A DNA stretch of 64,000 nt from Sphingomonas albertensis (lineage in GTDB: Bacteria > Pseudomonadota > Alphaproteobacteria > Sphingomonadales > Sphingomonadaceae), in the NCBI RefSeq assembly GCF_014358075.1, contig NZ_JACONT010000003.1, positions 89,876 to 153,875 on the forward strand, written 5' to 3'. Each line of letters opens with the position of its first letter. Within the stretch, counting starts at the first letter, position 1. The position numbers and the translations under genes were made by a program. The notes beneath the pieces are model-generated. The model did not search any database, had not been told where the DNA came from, and worked only from the letters and a program-made list of their open reading frames with translations. Positions 18,714-27,450 of the stretch are shown piece after piece.

Positions 18714-18774
18714 CCCGCCGGTTATGATCGAGGTTCCAAGCCCGCACAATCCGCGCTAGTCGTCGCCGCAGCGC

Positions 18775-18851
18775 GCGCCCGTAGCTCAGCTGGATAGAGC
18801 AAGGAGCTTCTACCTCCTCGGTCGGGGGTTCGAACCCCTCCGGGCGCGCCA
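18775..18851 (+). tRNA. tRNA-Arg(TCT)
   Basis: A complete cloverleaf: acceptor GCGCCCG pairs with CGGGCGC; D-arm GCTC/GAGC; anticodon stem AGGAG/CTCCT around loop CTTCTAC (anticodon TCT); T-arm GGGGG-TTCGAAC-CCCTC; discriminator G and encoded CCA. It reads Arg AGA codons. It marks the left edge of the accessory region, and tRNA 3' ends are common integration sites. Confidence 0.97.
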
Positions 18852-19111
18852 ACCGCCCGCCTTTTTGTTGGGACACGCTGACCGTGCCTCTATGCCAACC
18901 TTAGAGCGGCCTCTTACGGCGACGACGGGTCAGCGGGGACTTGCAGCTATCGTTACCAAAGCTAGGCGCGGCCGCCTGTCCTAATTTGGGCTGGCGCCAT
19001 TACAGACAGCCGGCCAAATGCGCTTCGATTTGAACAGGCTTCAAGATCTCGGAACTCGTCAGACGCCCTCGGATCAGGAAGCCCCCGGTTCCTCCTAAAG
19101 GAGAACACGAC

Positions 19112-20473
19112 ATGGTTTTGGAAGATCGCGAGCAAGCCAGCCTGGCGCATCTGAAGGAGCGTATTCAGAAAATTTCGGGCCATCTGGACATGGGAAACGG
19201 CACGTCGGTCGCTAATGCTCTTTCGACCGCATTGGATCTGGATCTCCGCATCGGCGCCCCGGAGGACGGGGAGACTGTACTGAATGCGCTCCCAGATGCC
19301 GAAATCGACGATCTCGCGGGCAAGCTTGTCAGGGTCTATGGAACTAAGAACATGGAGTTTACGCTGCCACTCGGCACGATGGTGGCCTCCAGCGCAATTG
19401 GCGACGTCCGGTTCGGACACGAGCGCTGGCTGCTGGACGCAGGACGGCCGGGCCTTCATGCGATGGCGAACATACGCCGCGACGCGCACGGGCCAAACTT
19501 TGATCTGCTGCGATCGCACATCACTCGCCTGACCAGAAATCTCCCTTGCGGGCGCCTCGGCCTCCCGTTGCCGGCGTTCATCGTCGGCGTCTCCGAACGT
19601 CATCTCCTGCATTTCAGCCCGTGCGATGAGGCTGGCGGCGTGGTGCTGGAGCGCTGGGCGAACTGCACCGACGCACCGCGGTTCACGGCGGCATCGCCAA
19701 CGCAGATCCTGGAGTTCGCCGAATCGATCGTTGCCGACATGAAGACCTTTTGGGAAAGGCGCGAGGCCATCGCCGCACGCGCGAGGAAAGTCCGCGCGCT
19801 AGCGGACGCCGCCGCGGCCGAGCATGGCGCGGAAGTGCTGCTCTTGGCGGTCGATCTCAGTGATCAACGGGATAGTGAGAGGGTCGACATGTACGTCCAC
19901 TACCTGGCGATAGACGAAGCGATGCGCGTCGGTTCGGTCCTCGACCTTCTCCCGGATCGGGATGACATCACGGCGGCGTCCTACGAACCGCCGAGCGGCG
20001 TATCACACCGCCCGTTCGAACGCGCGAAGCTGCACAGGCTCGGCGCGGATGGGCGGATCGACGACATGGCGGCGGCGGTGGCGGCCGCCGCTCCGGGCGG
20101 CGCGAAGGCGGTATTCGCGAAACTCGCGATCGCTTACGAATCGACCTTCGAGGTGTCGACGGGCAACACGCCGATGTTCGTCGCGCTGTTCTGGCGTGAC
20201 GGAACGATCAAGGCCGACATCTCCATGGCCGGGAAGGTGGAATGGTACCGCGAGAGACTGGAAATTCTCGGCCACCTTCTTCCGGAGACCGTTCGCGAGT
20301 CGCTGCGTGGACGGACCGTCGACTCCATAGCAGCGCTTCCGTTTTACTGCGCTTGCAAGATTGAACGTGCGGGAGATCTCGTCGGGGGTATTCGTCTGGA
20401 TCTTGAGATCGGCACGCGTCTCGTCGACCTCTCGACCGGACGGATCTGGGATGGACCCGCCAGCGGGCACTGA
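19112..20473 (+). CDS. unknown protein, first gene of accessory region
   Basis: A 453-residue protein with a strong ribosome-binding site (AAAGGAGA) 7-8 bases before the ATG. There is no signal peptide, membrane helix or recognised motif. The N-terminus (REQASLAHLKERIQKISGHLD) looks like a short coiled coil, and a central helical stretch (MKTFWERREAIAARARKVRALADAAAAEHGAE) may be another. It is the first gene after tRNA-Arg and is transcribed away from it. A cargo gene of a mobile island is plausible; the function is unknown. Confidence 0.75.
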   Translation: MVLEDREQASLAHLKERIQKISGHLDMGNGTSVANALSTALDLDLRIGAPEDGETVLNALPDAEIDDLAGKLVRVYGTKNMEFTLPLGTMVASSAIGDVRFGHERWLLDAGRPGLHAMANIRRDAHGPNFDLLRSHITRLTRNLPCGRLGLPLPAFIVGVSERHLLHFSPCDEAGGVVLERWANCTDAPRFTAASPTQILEFAESIVADMKTFWERREAIAARARKVRALADAAAAEHGAEVLLLAVDLSDQRDSERVDMYVHYLAIDEAMRVGSVLDLLPDRDDITAASYEPPSGVSHRPFERAKLHRLGADGRIDDMAAAVAAAAPGGAKAVFAKLAIAYESTFEVSTGNTPMFVALFWRDGTIKADISMAGKVEWYRERLEILGHLLPETVRESLRGRTVDSIAALPFYCACKIERAGDLVGGIRLDLEIGTRLVDLSTGRIWDGPASGH

Positions 20474-20805
20474 CGGTTCCCGATTTGCAGCGGCCAGGTG
20501 TGACCCGTCACGTCGGCCGGCGATATACCCGTCCGTTGGACAGCGGCTCTGAAGGACGTCGAGCATTGGCGACCGTTCAGACTTTATACCGTTGCCGACG
20601 AGTTTGAGCTGAGCGTCAGGCCGCCTTGTTTGAGCGCACGGGAATGCTTAAAAGGACGCTAAGACGACTTACTACGCTGACAGGGTAATAAGTCGTTCCG
20701 TTCGAGTCGCGAGTGACGAATCGACCATCATTCCGCATCCGCGCCGGGGCCGTACGTTGCTCATATCCACCGGAGCAAAGCGCCCGGCTGGATGTCTGGG
20801 GTTGA
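20474..20805. other. gene-free stretch
   Basis: It lies between the converging genes ending at 20473 and 20806. Short reading frames here lack ribosome-binding sites and protein-like composition. I see no terminator or repeat. Confidence 0.4.
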
Positions 20806-21357
20806 TCATATGACCTCCCACCAAACGAGCTCGGTTCGATGATCGCGACGATCCATGCGTGTCCGCCTGTGTTTCGAGTTTCCACCGTCGGGCATAGCCA
20901 CCGCCGCCGCCCTTTTCACGAAATGCCGCTCCATCTTCGCACTCCAGCTTCGAAGCGGCAGACCGAACAGGTCTGCTTCCCACGGTCCCGGAACCATCGA
21001 GATCAACACGTCTTCCGAGGTGGTACTCGCGATGGAGAGAACCTTCGGCCCGAAGGTCAGGTACATGTCCATGACCACTTGGCCATTCCGGGCGTTGAAC
21101 GATGACCCCAATCTCGCGTTCGAACCGCCTGGCGTCACGGTATTGCAAGGGATGCGCGAGAACGGCGACGTGATGATGACCGACCAGCCCAGGCCCGGGT
21201 CGATCGTGCGAACGCGGGCCTCGCCGCCGCCAGGCAGATCCAACCCTTCCCAACTCCCGTGCATATGGTCGTGAGCTAGAGCTGCGTCGCGGATGATCCG
21301 CGCGCGGTCGATGTTCCTCAGAACCTTGATGTCAGTGGTGCAGGGGTACTTCGGCAT
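20806..21357 (-). CDS. hypothetical protein
   Basis: A 183-residue soluble protein. The start MPKYPCTTDIKVLRNIDRARIIRDAALAHDHMHGSW is chosen because GAGGAC lies about 8 bases upstream; an upstream Met at 21489 lacks this. The body has beta-type segments (GQVVMDMYLTFGPKVLSIASTT) and no motif I recognise. It is last in a leftward run of accessory genes starting at 25363. Confidence 0.6.
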   Translation of the reverse strand: MPKYPCTTDIKVLRNIDRARIIRDAALAHDHMHGSWEGLDLPGGGEARVRTIDPGLGWSVIITSPFSRIPCNTVTPGGSNARLGSSFNARNGQVVMDMYLTFGPKVLSIASTTSEDVLISMVPGPWEADLFGLPLRSWSAKMERHFVKRAAAVAMPDGGNSKHRRTRMDRRDHRTELVWWEVI

Positions 21358-21718
21358 GGTGCGGTCCTCGTGAAATGAACTTTTTCGGTCGGGTTCCTTC
21401 CGTCCGAGAGCGTGATCCCGTTGGTGACGATCGATCCATTCTCTCGGCATCATGATACGGAGCATGATAATAGGCATTTGGCAGATCACCTTTTCGAGAC
21501 GGGGATCGATCGGGGAGGACGATCTCCCAACGGCACATCAGGCTGATCCCGGTTGCCCGGTACAATAATGGTTCCAGGTCTTTCGCGATCGGCTCTGCTC
21601 GAAGCAGCCCCGCCGTCGCGTGCCTGGCGATACGCCCCGAAGCGAATGCCGCACGGCTAATGTCCCAGCTCAAGGTTACAGACGAACCCTGATCATTCAG
21701 GACGGGTGGAACATGCAT
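21332..21718 (-). CDS. possible hypothetical protein
   Basis: A 128-residue frame filling the gap between the genes at 21937 and 21357, overlapping the latter by 26 bases. The first ~90 residues (SVTLSWDISRAAFASGRIARHATAGLLRAEPIAKDLEPLLYRATG) look protein-like, but the tail is low-complexity Arg/Ser and the ribosome site is weak. It may be spurious. Confidence 0.35.
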   Translation of the reverse strand: MHVPPVLNDQGSSVTLSWDISRAAFASGRIARHATAGLLRAEPIAKDLEPLLYRATGISLMCRWEIVLPDRSPSRKGDLPNAYYHAPYHDAERMDRSSPTGSRSRTEGTRPKKFISRGPHHAEVPLHH

Positions 21719-21936
21719 GACGCGGCAGACGACTTCCTCGCAGACGCTGCCGCGTCCTCAACAAGCAGCCGGAGAAACGACGAAACGAGACCTGCGATGG
21801 TCCAGTATCGTGCGGAATACCCGAACGTGCCTACCGACAGGGAGCGGGCGCGGACCACCTCGATCTTCGCCGCAGCCCGCGCCTCCTGCATATGCGATCG
21901 CCCCATCAGTCGGTCCTTCGAGGCCGCCGGCTCGAC

Positions 21937-22749
21937 CTACGCGAGGCTTGCCGGACGTGATCGGGCGCGATTGTCGGGATCGTACGGTTCGCCTACGAGC
22001 AGCGCCAGGAGATGCTGCGTCAGTTTCGGCGCGCCGTGCCTGAAGGCCATGCCGCCCCACGCATCCCAACGATCGAGCCTGATCGCCAACCAGACGTGGA
22101 AACGATCCCGGCTGTCGAGGTCGCTGAAGGTCTGGCTCCATAGAGTGCGGTTGATCGGGATGACGTCACCGAGCCCGGCACCGATCAGGACGACGGCGGG
22201 ATGCCGTCCGATATCCTGTCGGACGAAGCGGTACGGCAGAGCAGAGGAGAAATCCTCGACGCGCTGCAACCAGGCCGAACGTTCCGGCTCGGAGGTCTCG
22301 ACAGGCTCCATGGTGCGAATGGCATCGAGCCCGATCGGGATCGCCCTGACCTCGGAAGGTCTCGTCGATGCCAGCATCACGAGAGCGGCATGGCCCTCCT
22401 GCGTCAACCCGTCGCCGAATGCCCCACCGCCGGTGAGATCGAGACTTCGGAGCCAGAACCGATAGAACCGCCAATAGTCCTCCTCGCCCGCGAACAGGTC
22501 GTGCACGCTTTCCGACACGTGCACCGTGCGCCGGTCGATCGCGGCGAGAACCGCGAGAAGCCGCTCGAGGACGTCGTCCCTGAACGCCTCCTGTTCGGAC
22601 CTCATGCCCAGGCGGGACCGGAAGAAAGCCTGACGCACGGACTCCCACCGTCTGCCCTGCTCGTCGACGAGCGGCAGTCCGGATGCCCCGTCCGCGTGAA
22701 GCCAGTAGCCCCAAGGCAGCGCGGGGTTGCGCAGCTGTTCATACGTCAC
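21937..22749 (-). CDS. unknown accessory protein, coupled to upstream gene
   Basis: A 270-residue protein. The GTG at 22749 overlaps the upstream stop (GTGA), giving MTYEQLRNPALPWGYWLHADGASGLPLVDEQGRRW. The longer open frame upstream is an Arg-rich shadow. The body is Trp/Arg-rich and soluble (EEDYWRFYRFWLRSLDL, RLDRWDAWGGMAFRHGAP). No catalytic motif is recognised. Overlap with the 22746-23444 gene implies joint expression. Confidence 0.65.
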   Translation of the reverse strand: MTYEQLRNPALPWGYWLHADGASGLPLVDEQGRRWESVRQAFFRSRLGMRSEQEAFRDDVLERLLAVLAAIDRRTVHVSESVHDLFAGEEDYWRFYRFWLRSLDLTGGGAFGDGLTQEGHAALVMLASTRPSEVRAIPIGLDAIRTMEPVETSEPERSAWLQRVEDFSSALPYRFVRQDIGRHPAVVLIGAGLGDVIPINRTLWSQTFSDLDSRDRFHVWLAIRLDRWDAWGGMAFRHGAPKLTQHLLALLVGEPYDPDNRARSRPASLA

Positions 22750-23444
22750 GACGCGTTCCTCGGATCGTACGCGTCGAGGCCTCGGGCCGGACGATCGCCT
22801 CGAATCGAGGACGATGGATCCCGCCCCTCCGCGATCGCGTGCAACTGCGCCGCCATCCCAGTTATCTCGCGCGCGACGTAGGTTTCGTCGCGGTAGACGC
22901 GACCATTCTCGGCGGAGAGTGCCTCGCGGTGGCGGGAGCCCGGCACCAGATCGTAGGAATGGTTGCAGGAGAAGCCGAACCACCACAACTGGGCCGGGAG
23001 CGCCGCCACGGCTGTCGCCGTGGCCGGATCACGCGCCCAGACACCTCGCCGGTCGTGCACGTGGCATACCGACACCTCCGGCTGTCCTTCCTCATCACAC
23101 GGTTCGGCGTAGTCTATTCCGCCATGAACCTCGATCGGAGGATCGTGCGGGAGCGCGTCCTCACCGAAGCCGAACAGCGGATGGGATGGACCTACACCGA
23201 CGAACCCGGAGAGCGCACCATCTTCGCCGCGACGCATGATGCACGGCAGGCCCGTTGGTGCATCGAGCCAGGACACCTTGTCGGCTTCGTCGGCCCAGGG
23301 CCCCGAGCCGCTCGGGTGAACGGAGGGCACCCGGTAGATCTCGAGCGCCTCGATCTTCGTACCGGCGATGGCGTACTTGCCCGGATCCTCTCCGGTCGTG
23401 GCGAGCGCGCCGCCGGTGCGACGCGACTGTGGCTTCTTGGACAT
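22746..23444 (-). CDS. mobile-element associated protein with WWFGFSCNHS motif
   Basis: A 232-residue protein starting at MSKKPQSRR, with AGGAGA at good spacing. The core HGGIDYAEPCDEEG...VCHVH...LWWFGFSCNHSYDLVPG...YRDETYVAREITGMAAQL resembles a conserved but uncharacterised family I associate with phages and plasmids of alphaproteobacteria (HGG-x-Y, WWFGFDCAH, then a Tyr-rich C-terminal helix). Conserved His and Cys could bind metal. Biochemical function is unknown. It is coupled to the gene downstream by a GTGA overlap. Confidence 0.7.
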   Translation of the reverse strand: MSKKPQSRRTGGALATTGEDPGKYAIAGTKIEALEIYRVPSVHPSGSGPWADEADKVSWLDAPTGLPCIMRRGEDGALSGFVGVGPSHPLFGFGEDALPHDPPIEVHGGIDYAEPCDEEGQPEVSVCHVHDRRGVWARDPATATAVAALPAQLWWFGFSCNHSYDLVPGSRHREALSAENGRVYRDETYVAREITGMAAQLHAIAEGRDPSSSIRGDRPARGLDAYDPRNAS

Positions 23445-23686
23445 TTCAGTCTCCTTCATTCGAGTTGAGACCGGGTCGCCGTCCGGCCTCGTGGACCGAA
23501 AGGTTCTGCGGAATTCAGACACGTGTTGATCGACGCCGGATACGATCGTGTCTCGTCACCCGGCCTGCGGCGGACACGTCACTCACATTCCTTCCAAATA
23601 GAGAATATAAAACCGTATGCTCCGAACCCCTCCGAGTCGTCAAGCGCTATTATAATCTCTATATGGACAGAATAGGTGCGTGGTTG

Positions 23687-24568
23687 TCAGGGTAGAAAGC
23701 GGCTGCGTGCCGTCACGCGCTCGACGTCCGGACCGAGGGCTTTCGGTCTCGCCGCGAAATCGTAGACGTGCCCCGCCAGCCAGAACTCCTCCTCCATGCG
23801 GTCCTCGTCGGCGACCTCGCGACACCACATTTTGCGTTCGGCGTTCCATCGGTATCCACGTTCCCGAAGCAGGTCCTTCACCGAGAAGTCCGCGCCGCGT
23901 GCGCGGAACAGCCAGCTGGGACGGCTTCCCCGGTCCAACAGGACCGACAGGGCGGTTCGCCCGTCGTCGAACCGGTGACGGAGAAGCTGGATGAGCGCGT
24001 CGACGTCGGCATCGGCCCGATGGCCACCATGGAAGTAGCCCGCCTGCATCAGCAGGAACCCCAATGTCCGTCCGTCGAACCCGCGGGCCCGCCAGTCCAC
24101 CTGCGCCATGCTGCAGACCCAGTTCAGCCCGCGCGCGCCCTCGAGTCGGTTTTCGACCCAAACCCTGTCGAAGGCACTATTGTGCGCGACGACGAAGGAT
24201 GCGGAGTTCAACAGCCTTTCCGCAGCGTCCTCGTCGATGAAGCGACCCTCCACATCGGCATCGGAGAGCCCCGTGAGCGCCGTGATCTCAGCCGAGATGG
24301 GACGCCCGGGGTCCTCGACCCAGGCATAGGGCTGGTCGACATCCGTGATCACGCCATCTGCGTCGTAGCGAAAACGGCGGACCGCCAGCTCGATGATCGC
24401 CCCGCTACCGGCGTCGAGTCCGGTGGTTTCGACGTCGATCGCTATGCCGACGTGCCGACCTCGCCCGTCTCCCTGCCCCGTCGGCCCGGTCTTGAGATCG
24501 AGACGGCTGATTACGCGATGGTCCTCCGCTCCGGCGGACGAAGCGCGGGCGGTCTCCATATCGGCCAT
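23687..24568 (-). CDS. DEDD-family 3'-5' exonuclease
   Basis: A 293-residue DnaQ-like exonuclease. Exo I is AIDVETTGLD (Asp45, Glu47), Exo II is AHNSAFDR (Asp134), and Exo III is HRADADVDAL (His183, Asp188), so all catalytic residues are present (DEDDh type). A C-terminal segment FSVKDLLRERGYRWNAERKMWCREV is a short domain often following such nucleases in mobile elements. The start at MADMETAR (24568) is preferred because GGGAGA lies 7 bases upstream. It degrades DNA or RNA 3' ends; a proofreading-independent role in the element is likely. It lies 57 bases after the MbcA-like gene. Confidence 0.88.
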   Translation of the reverse strand: MADMETARASSAGAEDHRVISRLDLKTGPTGQGDGRGRHVGIAIDVETTGLDAGSGAIIELAVRRFRYDADGVITDVDQPYAWVEDPGRPISAEITALTGLSDADVEGRFIDEDAAERLLNSASFVVAHNSAFDRVWVENRLEGARGLNWVCSMAQVDWRARGFDGRTLGFLLMQAGYFHGGHRADADVDALIQLLRHRFDDGRTALSVLLDRGSRPSWLFRARGADFSVKDLLRERGYRWNAERKMWCREVADEDRMEEEFWLAGHVYDFAARPKALGPDVERVTARSRFLP

Positions 24569-24625
24569 GACTGTGTCTCCCATGCGTTCGGTGGAGCCGG
24601 CGATGCGGCCCGTGGCGGCGGCTTG

Positions 24626-25363
24626 TCACGCCTCGATCCGCTGCTCGATGTCGACGGCGAACCCGAGGTTCGCTGGCTTGCGCAGGTCGCGTTCGACCTT
24701 GCGGATCGCGTCGGCGACGGCGTCGGGCACGAGCGCCATCGTCAACGGCGACGCCGGATGGAAGCCGAGCCGGATATCCGCCCGCGCCGCGATGTGCGCC
24801 CCGAACCGCAGGCGGAGTCGTTCAGCGACGTCTTCCGGATCACGGGCGATCGAGGCGTGGAACGCCTGCAGCATGATGTTTCCACCGGTGTACGCGATGG
24901 TCGCCGTCCAGAGCCGTGCGCGACCTGTCGAGCGACGCGCGGAGTTGTCCGGACGCATGCCGCTGGGGGGTGTGCGACTCTGGAGGTTCGGCTCGTCGTC
25001 GTCCTTCAAAAGGAAATCGACATCGGCCGCATCGAAATCGAGGCCGAGCGACAGACCGTGGACGAGGACGCCGCGCATGCAGTTGTCACGGTCCAGACAT
25101 GCCTCGATCGGCGACAGACCTTCGAACATTCGCCGAGGCGAAAGCATCCAGGTCATCGGGTCGTGCGCCACCGACTCGCGCTGGAAATGGGTGGCCGTCT
25201 CGGATGCCACCAGCGCGACGCGGGAGATCGCGCGAAGGGTCGTGACGACGATCTCGTCGGACGGCTGATCGTGATCGAGCGGATCGGCGAACATCGCGTC
25301 GCTCGCGGGTTTGGCCAGGGGGCTGGTCCTGGAGATTGCGGGTTCGTGGACGTGAACGTTCAT
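24626..25363 (-). CDS. MbcA/DUF2384-like protein, paralogue A
   Basis: A 245-residue protein with AAGGAGAA before the ATG (MNVHVHEPAISRT). Residues ~65-115 (DPMTWMLSPRRMFEGLSPIEACLDRDNCMRGVLVHGLSLGLD) resemble the C-terminal toxin-binding domain of Xre/MbcA/ParS antitoxins (W-L-x-x-P...F-x-G-x-x-P-x-E). A second domain (WTATIAYTGGNIMLQAFHASI to the end) is not recognised. It is clearly paralogous to the protein at 43581-44450, and both carry the same 22-bp motif upstream. No RES-type toxin is adjacent, so an antitoxin role is unproven. Confidence 0.7.
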   Translation of the reverse strand: MNVHVHEPAISRTSPLAKPASDAMFADPLDHDQPSDEIVVTTLRAISRVALVASETATHFQRESVAHDPMTWMLSPRRMFEGLSPIEACLDRDNCMRGVLVHGLSLGLDFDAADVDFLLKDDDEPNLQSRTPPSGMRPDNSARRSTGRARLWTATIAYTGGNIMLQAFHASIARDPEDVAERLRLRFGAHIAARADIRLGFHPASPLTMALVPDAVADAIRKVERDLRKPANLGFAVDIEQRIEA

Positions 25364-25456
25364 CTTCGTTCTCCTTCTCGCTATCGATGTTCCTCGCTCG
25401 TGCCGGGCAGACGCTTCGGATGCCGACGACACCAATATGGAACTGGCACAATATAG

Positions 25457-25478
25457 TTCAATGGTTCTAGAACTATCG
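25457..25478. promoter_or_regulatory. shared 22-bp operator-like motif, site 1
   Basis: TTCAATGGTTCTAGAAC then TATCG, centred on the palindrome GTTCTAGAAC, about 95 bases upstream of paralogue A. On the minus strand a TATATT hexamer abuts it, so it would sit across the -35/-10 spacer of the leftward promoter. It matches the sites at 44535 and 45540. Confidence 0.65.
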
Positions 25479-25681
25479 CACGGATATTCTTTGAAGATGT
25501 CGCGACAGCGACCTGCTGACGACATGGCAGGCGGCGCCTGGCGATCGAGGGCCGCCCAGTCCCGCATCGGACATTGGGTCGGCAATGCGCGAACAAGGCT
25601 TTGCACACACCGCGCACCGGATGGTCTCTTCCATCGACGTCGAGAGGAATTTCTGGAGTTGTTTCAGGAAGAGAAAATCAG

Positions 25682-26104
25682 ATGCGGTCCAGACCTGCAG
25701 ACAAGGTACAGGATTGTGCCGAGATCCGCGCACTCGTCGCAACGTCCGAAGGGCTCGTCGACGATCATGATCCAGGCGAGGTGAGCAACCTCGCGGGCAG
25801 CCTCTGCGGACTCGAGGGCTTCACGATGCGTGAGATCGAGGAGCGGTTCAGACCCTACATGATGCTGAAAGATTTCCACCACGTGCGGCTGACGAACCTG
25901 AACCGGAACCTGCCCTGGGGAGGGTTCTACACCGACCCTCCCAAGGCGTTCCCGCTCGCAGACCTGCTGGCGGCGGCGCATGCGGCCGCGGTCCGTCCGG
26001 ACGTGACCGAGAAGGGGCCAGGCGTCTGGACGGAGAAGGTAGCCCTTCCGGTCAAGGATCCCGGCGTGCTCGAACTGGGATTGCGCATCGTCGCACGGAA
26101 CTGA
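25682..26104 (+). CDS. hypothetical protein
   Basis: A 140-residue soluble protein divergent from paralogue A. The start at MRSRPADKVQD follows an AGGAAGAG sequence; a longer frame from 25574 is less likely. The sequence (GFTMREIEERFRPYMMLKDFHHVRLTNLNRNLPWGGFYTDP) has no motif known to me. Confidence 0.6.
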   Translation: MRSRPADKVQDCAEIRALVATSEGLVDDHDPGEVSNLAGSLCGLEGFTMREIEERFRPYMMLKDFHHVRLTNLNRNLPWGGFYTDPPKAFPLADLLAAAHAAAVRPDVTEKGPGVWTEKVALPVKDPGVLELGLRIVARN

Positions 26105-26487
26105 GCCGGATGGCGGCAACGATCGAACGATCGCCAATCGCCCCTCGAGGCAATCTAAACGATGTCCGGGGTCCAACCGTGGTTGCGACGGATGGCTGGA
26201 CTGCGAACGGCTGCTTCATGCCGACTGCGGCAGCGACCGGCGCAGGCATCCGTCGAGGGCTCTGCCTCCAAAGAGGGCGACAGCGAGCCGGACGATCGGA
26301 CCATTAGAGTCCCTGCCGGACAGTAGCGGTCGCCCGCGAAATCGGCTCGCGACCCCGTGGCTCTACCTGGCCGGAACCATCCCCTCGCTCCGAACCAGAA
26401 ACCGTCGTCGTCGCCATCGCAGCGACGGCCGCGACGATCGGCGCGCCCTCTCGACACACGACGCTCAACAAGAAGGACGGCATCGCC
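26105..26487. other. gene-free stretch
   Basis: Between two rightward genes. No convincing reading frame, repeat or terminator was seen; it presumably holds the promoter of the gene at 26488. Confidence 0.4.
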
Positions 26488-27450
26488 ATGGACGACGAAT
26501 TGAAGAACCTCGACCTCTCGGAAATCGACCCTCTGAAGTGGGCCGAATTCCGACGCAGAGTCTTCGTCCTCGAGCAGTACCTCGCACTACCGAACCCGAC
26601 GTCGGCGGACAGGATCCGCCACGGCGCGAAGCTGAACCTCGGAGCACAGCAGTTCCAGAACCTCGTCAGGACCTGGGAGACCGACCACGACCCGCGCAAG
26701 CTTTCACCAGGCGTCAGGAAACGGGCGGTTCGTCACAGCCGAAGTCGACGTGGGGGCGTCGACCCGGCGGCACGCGAGATCGCACGGGGCGTCATCGCGG
26801 AACTCGGATCGTCGGCCTCGCTCCGCGAACTCGTGGAGCTCGTGAGGCTGCGCTGCACCGCGTTGAGGATCACTCCGCCATCGCGCGGGACGATTTGGCT
26901 ACTGTCGGTGGAGGCGAGAGGGTCGCCCTCCGAACAGCATGGCAACGCGATACTCGTGGCCCGCGCCTTCCTGAAGCTGCCGGTCGAGACGGCGATGGGA
27001 ACCGTCTTCCCGGAGCTGACGGTAGCCGTGAACGTGTCGACGAGACGCATCCTGGCCATCGAAACCGCTGATCCCGAAGCTACGCCGGACCTGCGCGATC
27101 TCGCGACCGCCATTCGTGGCCGCGATCCCGTCATCCTCGCCGACCTAGGGATCCGCACCCGGTTGTCGCGCTACGTTCTCGGACGCACCCCCATGGCGAC
27201 GATATCGGAGAAGGACGGGCGACGAACACTCGCACAGGTGTTGGGCCGGAAGATCGGCCTTCTCGAAGTCGCCTACCGGAACCTTAACGGCAATCCGGCG
27301 AAGTCGATGCACTCGTTCCGCGATCGCGCGTTGAACTTCGACGACGCGAGAACGGCTGTCGCATTCGCCATGGAACGCCACAACGCCGCCGTAGCGGCAG
27401 CCGCCGAAGCGGACCTGTTCAGCCGCGTGCCATCGGTTCCAGAAGCCTGA
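26488..27450 (+). CDS. transposase-like protein with degenerate core, partner 1
   Basis: A 320-residue protein. Its N-terminal part (FVLEQYLALPNPTSADRIRHGAKLNLGAQQFQNLVRTW) aligns with the helix-turn-helix of the convergent neighbour (ALDRYCGGEEGLTAKQAAADAGVKLGRFYQMARAW). Its middle (LTVAVNVSTRRILAIETA) matches the RNase H-fold strand pair of the neighbour, but the catalytic Asp positions are not evident. The C-terminus (NFDDARTAVAFAMERHNA) resembles the last helix of DDE transposases. It looks like a diverged, probably inactive transposase-derived protein. Its 3' end overlaps the neighbour by 32 bases tail to tail. Confidence 0.6.
   Translation: MDDELKNLDLSEIDPLKWAEFRRRVFVLEQYLALPNPTSADRIRHGAKLNLGAQQFQNLVRTWETDHDPRKLSPGVRKRAVRHSRSRRGGVDPAAREIARGVIAELGSSASLRELVELVRLRCTALRITPPSRGTIWLLSVEARGSPSEQHGNAILVARAFLKLPVETAMGTVFPELTVAVNVSTRRILAIETADPEATPDLRDLATAIRGRDPVILADLGIRTRLSRYVLGRTPMATISEKDGRRTLAQVLGRKIGLLEVAYRNLNGNPAKSMHSFRDRALNFDDARTAVAFAMERHNAAVAAAAEADLFSRVPSVPEA

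Noticed and set aside
18824..18851. Second copy of the tRNA-Arg 3' end as an attachment site
   Set aside because: I looked for the T-arm/acceptor sequence through the rest of the window and did not find a duplicate, so attL/attR cannot be assigned.
23768..25456. 562-codon plus-strand frame across the exonuclease and MbcA-like genes
   Set aside because: It is antisense to two genes with recognised motifs and good ribosome sites, and no domain is visible in it.
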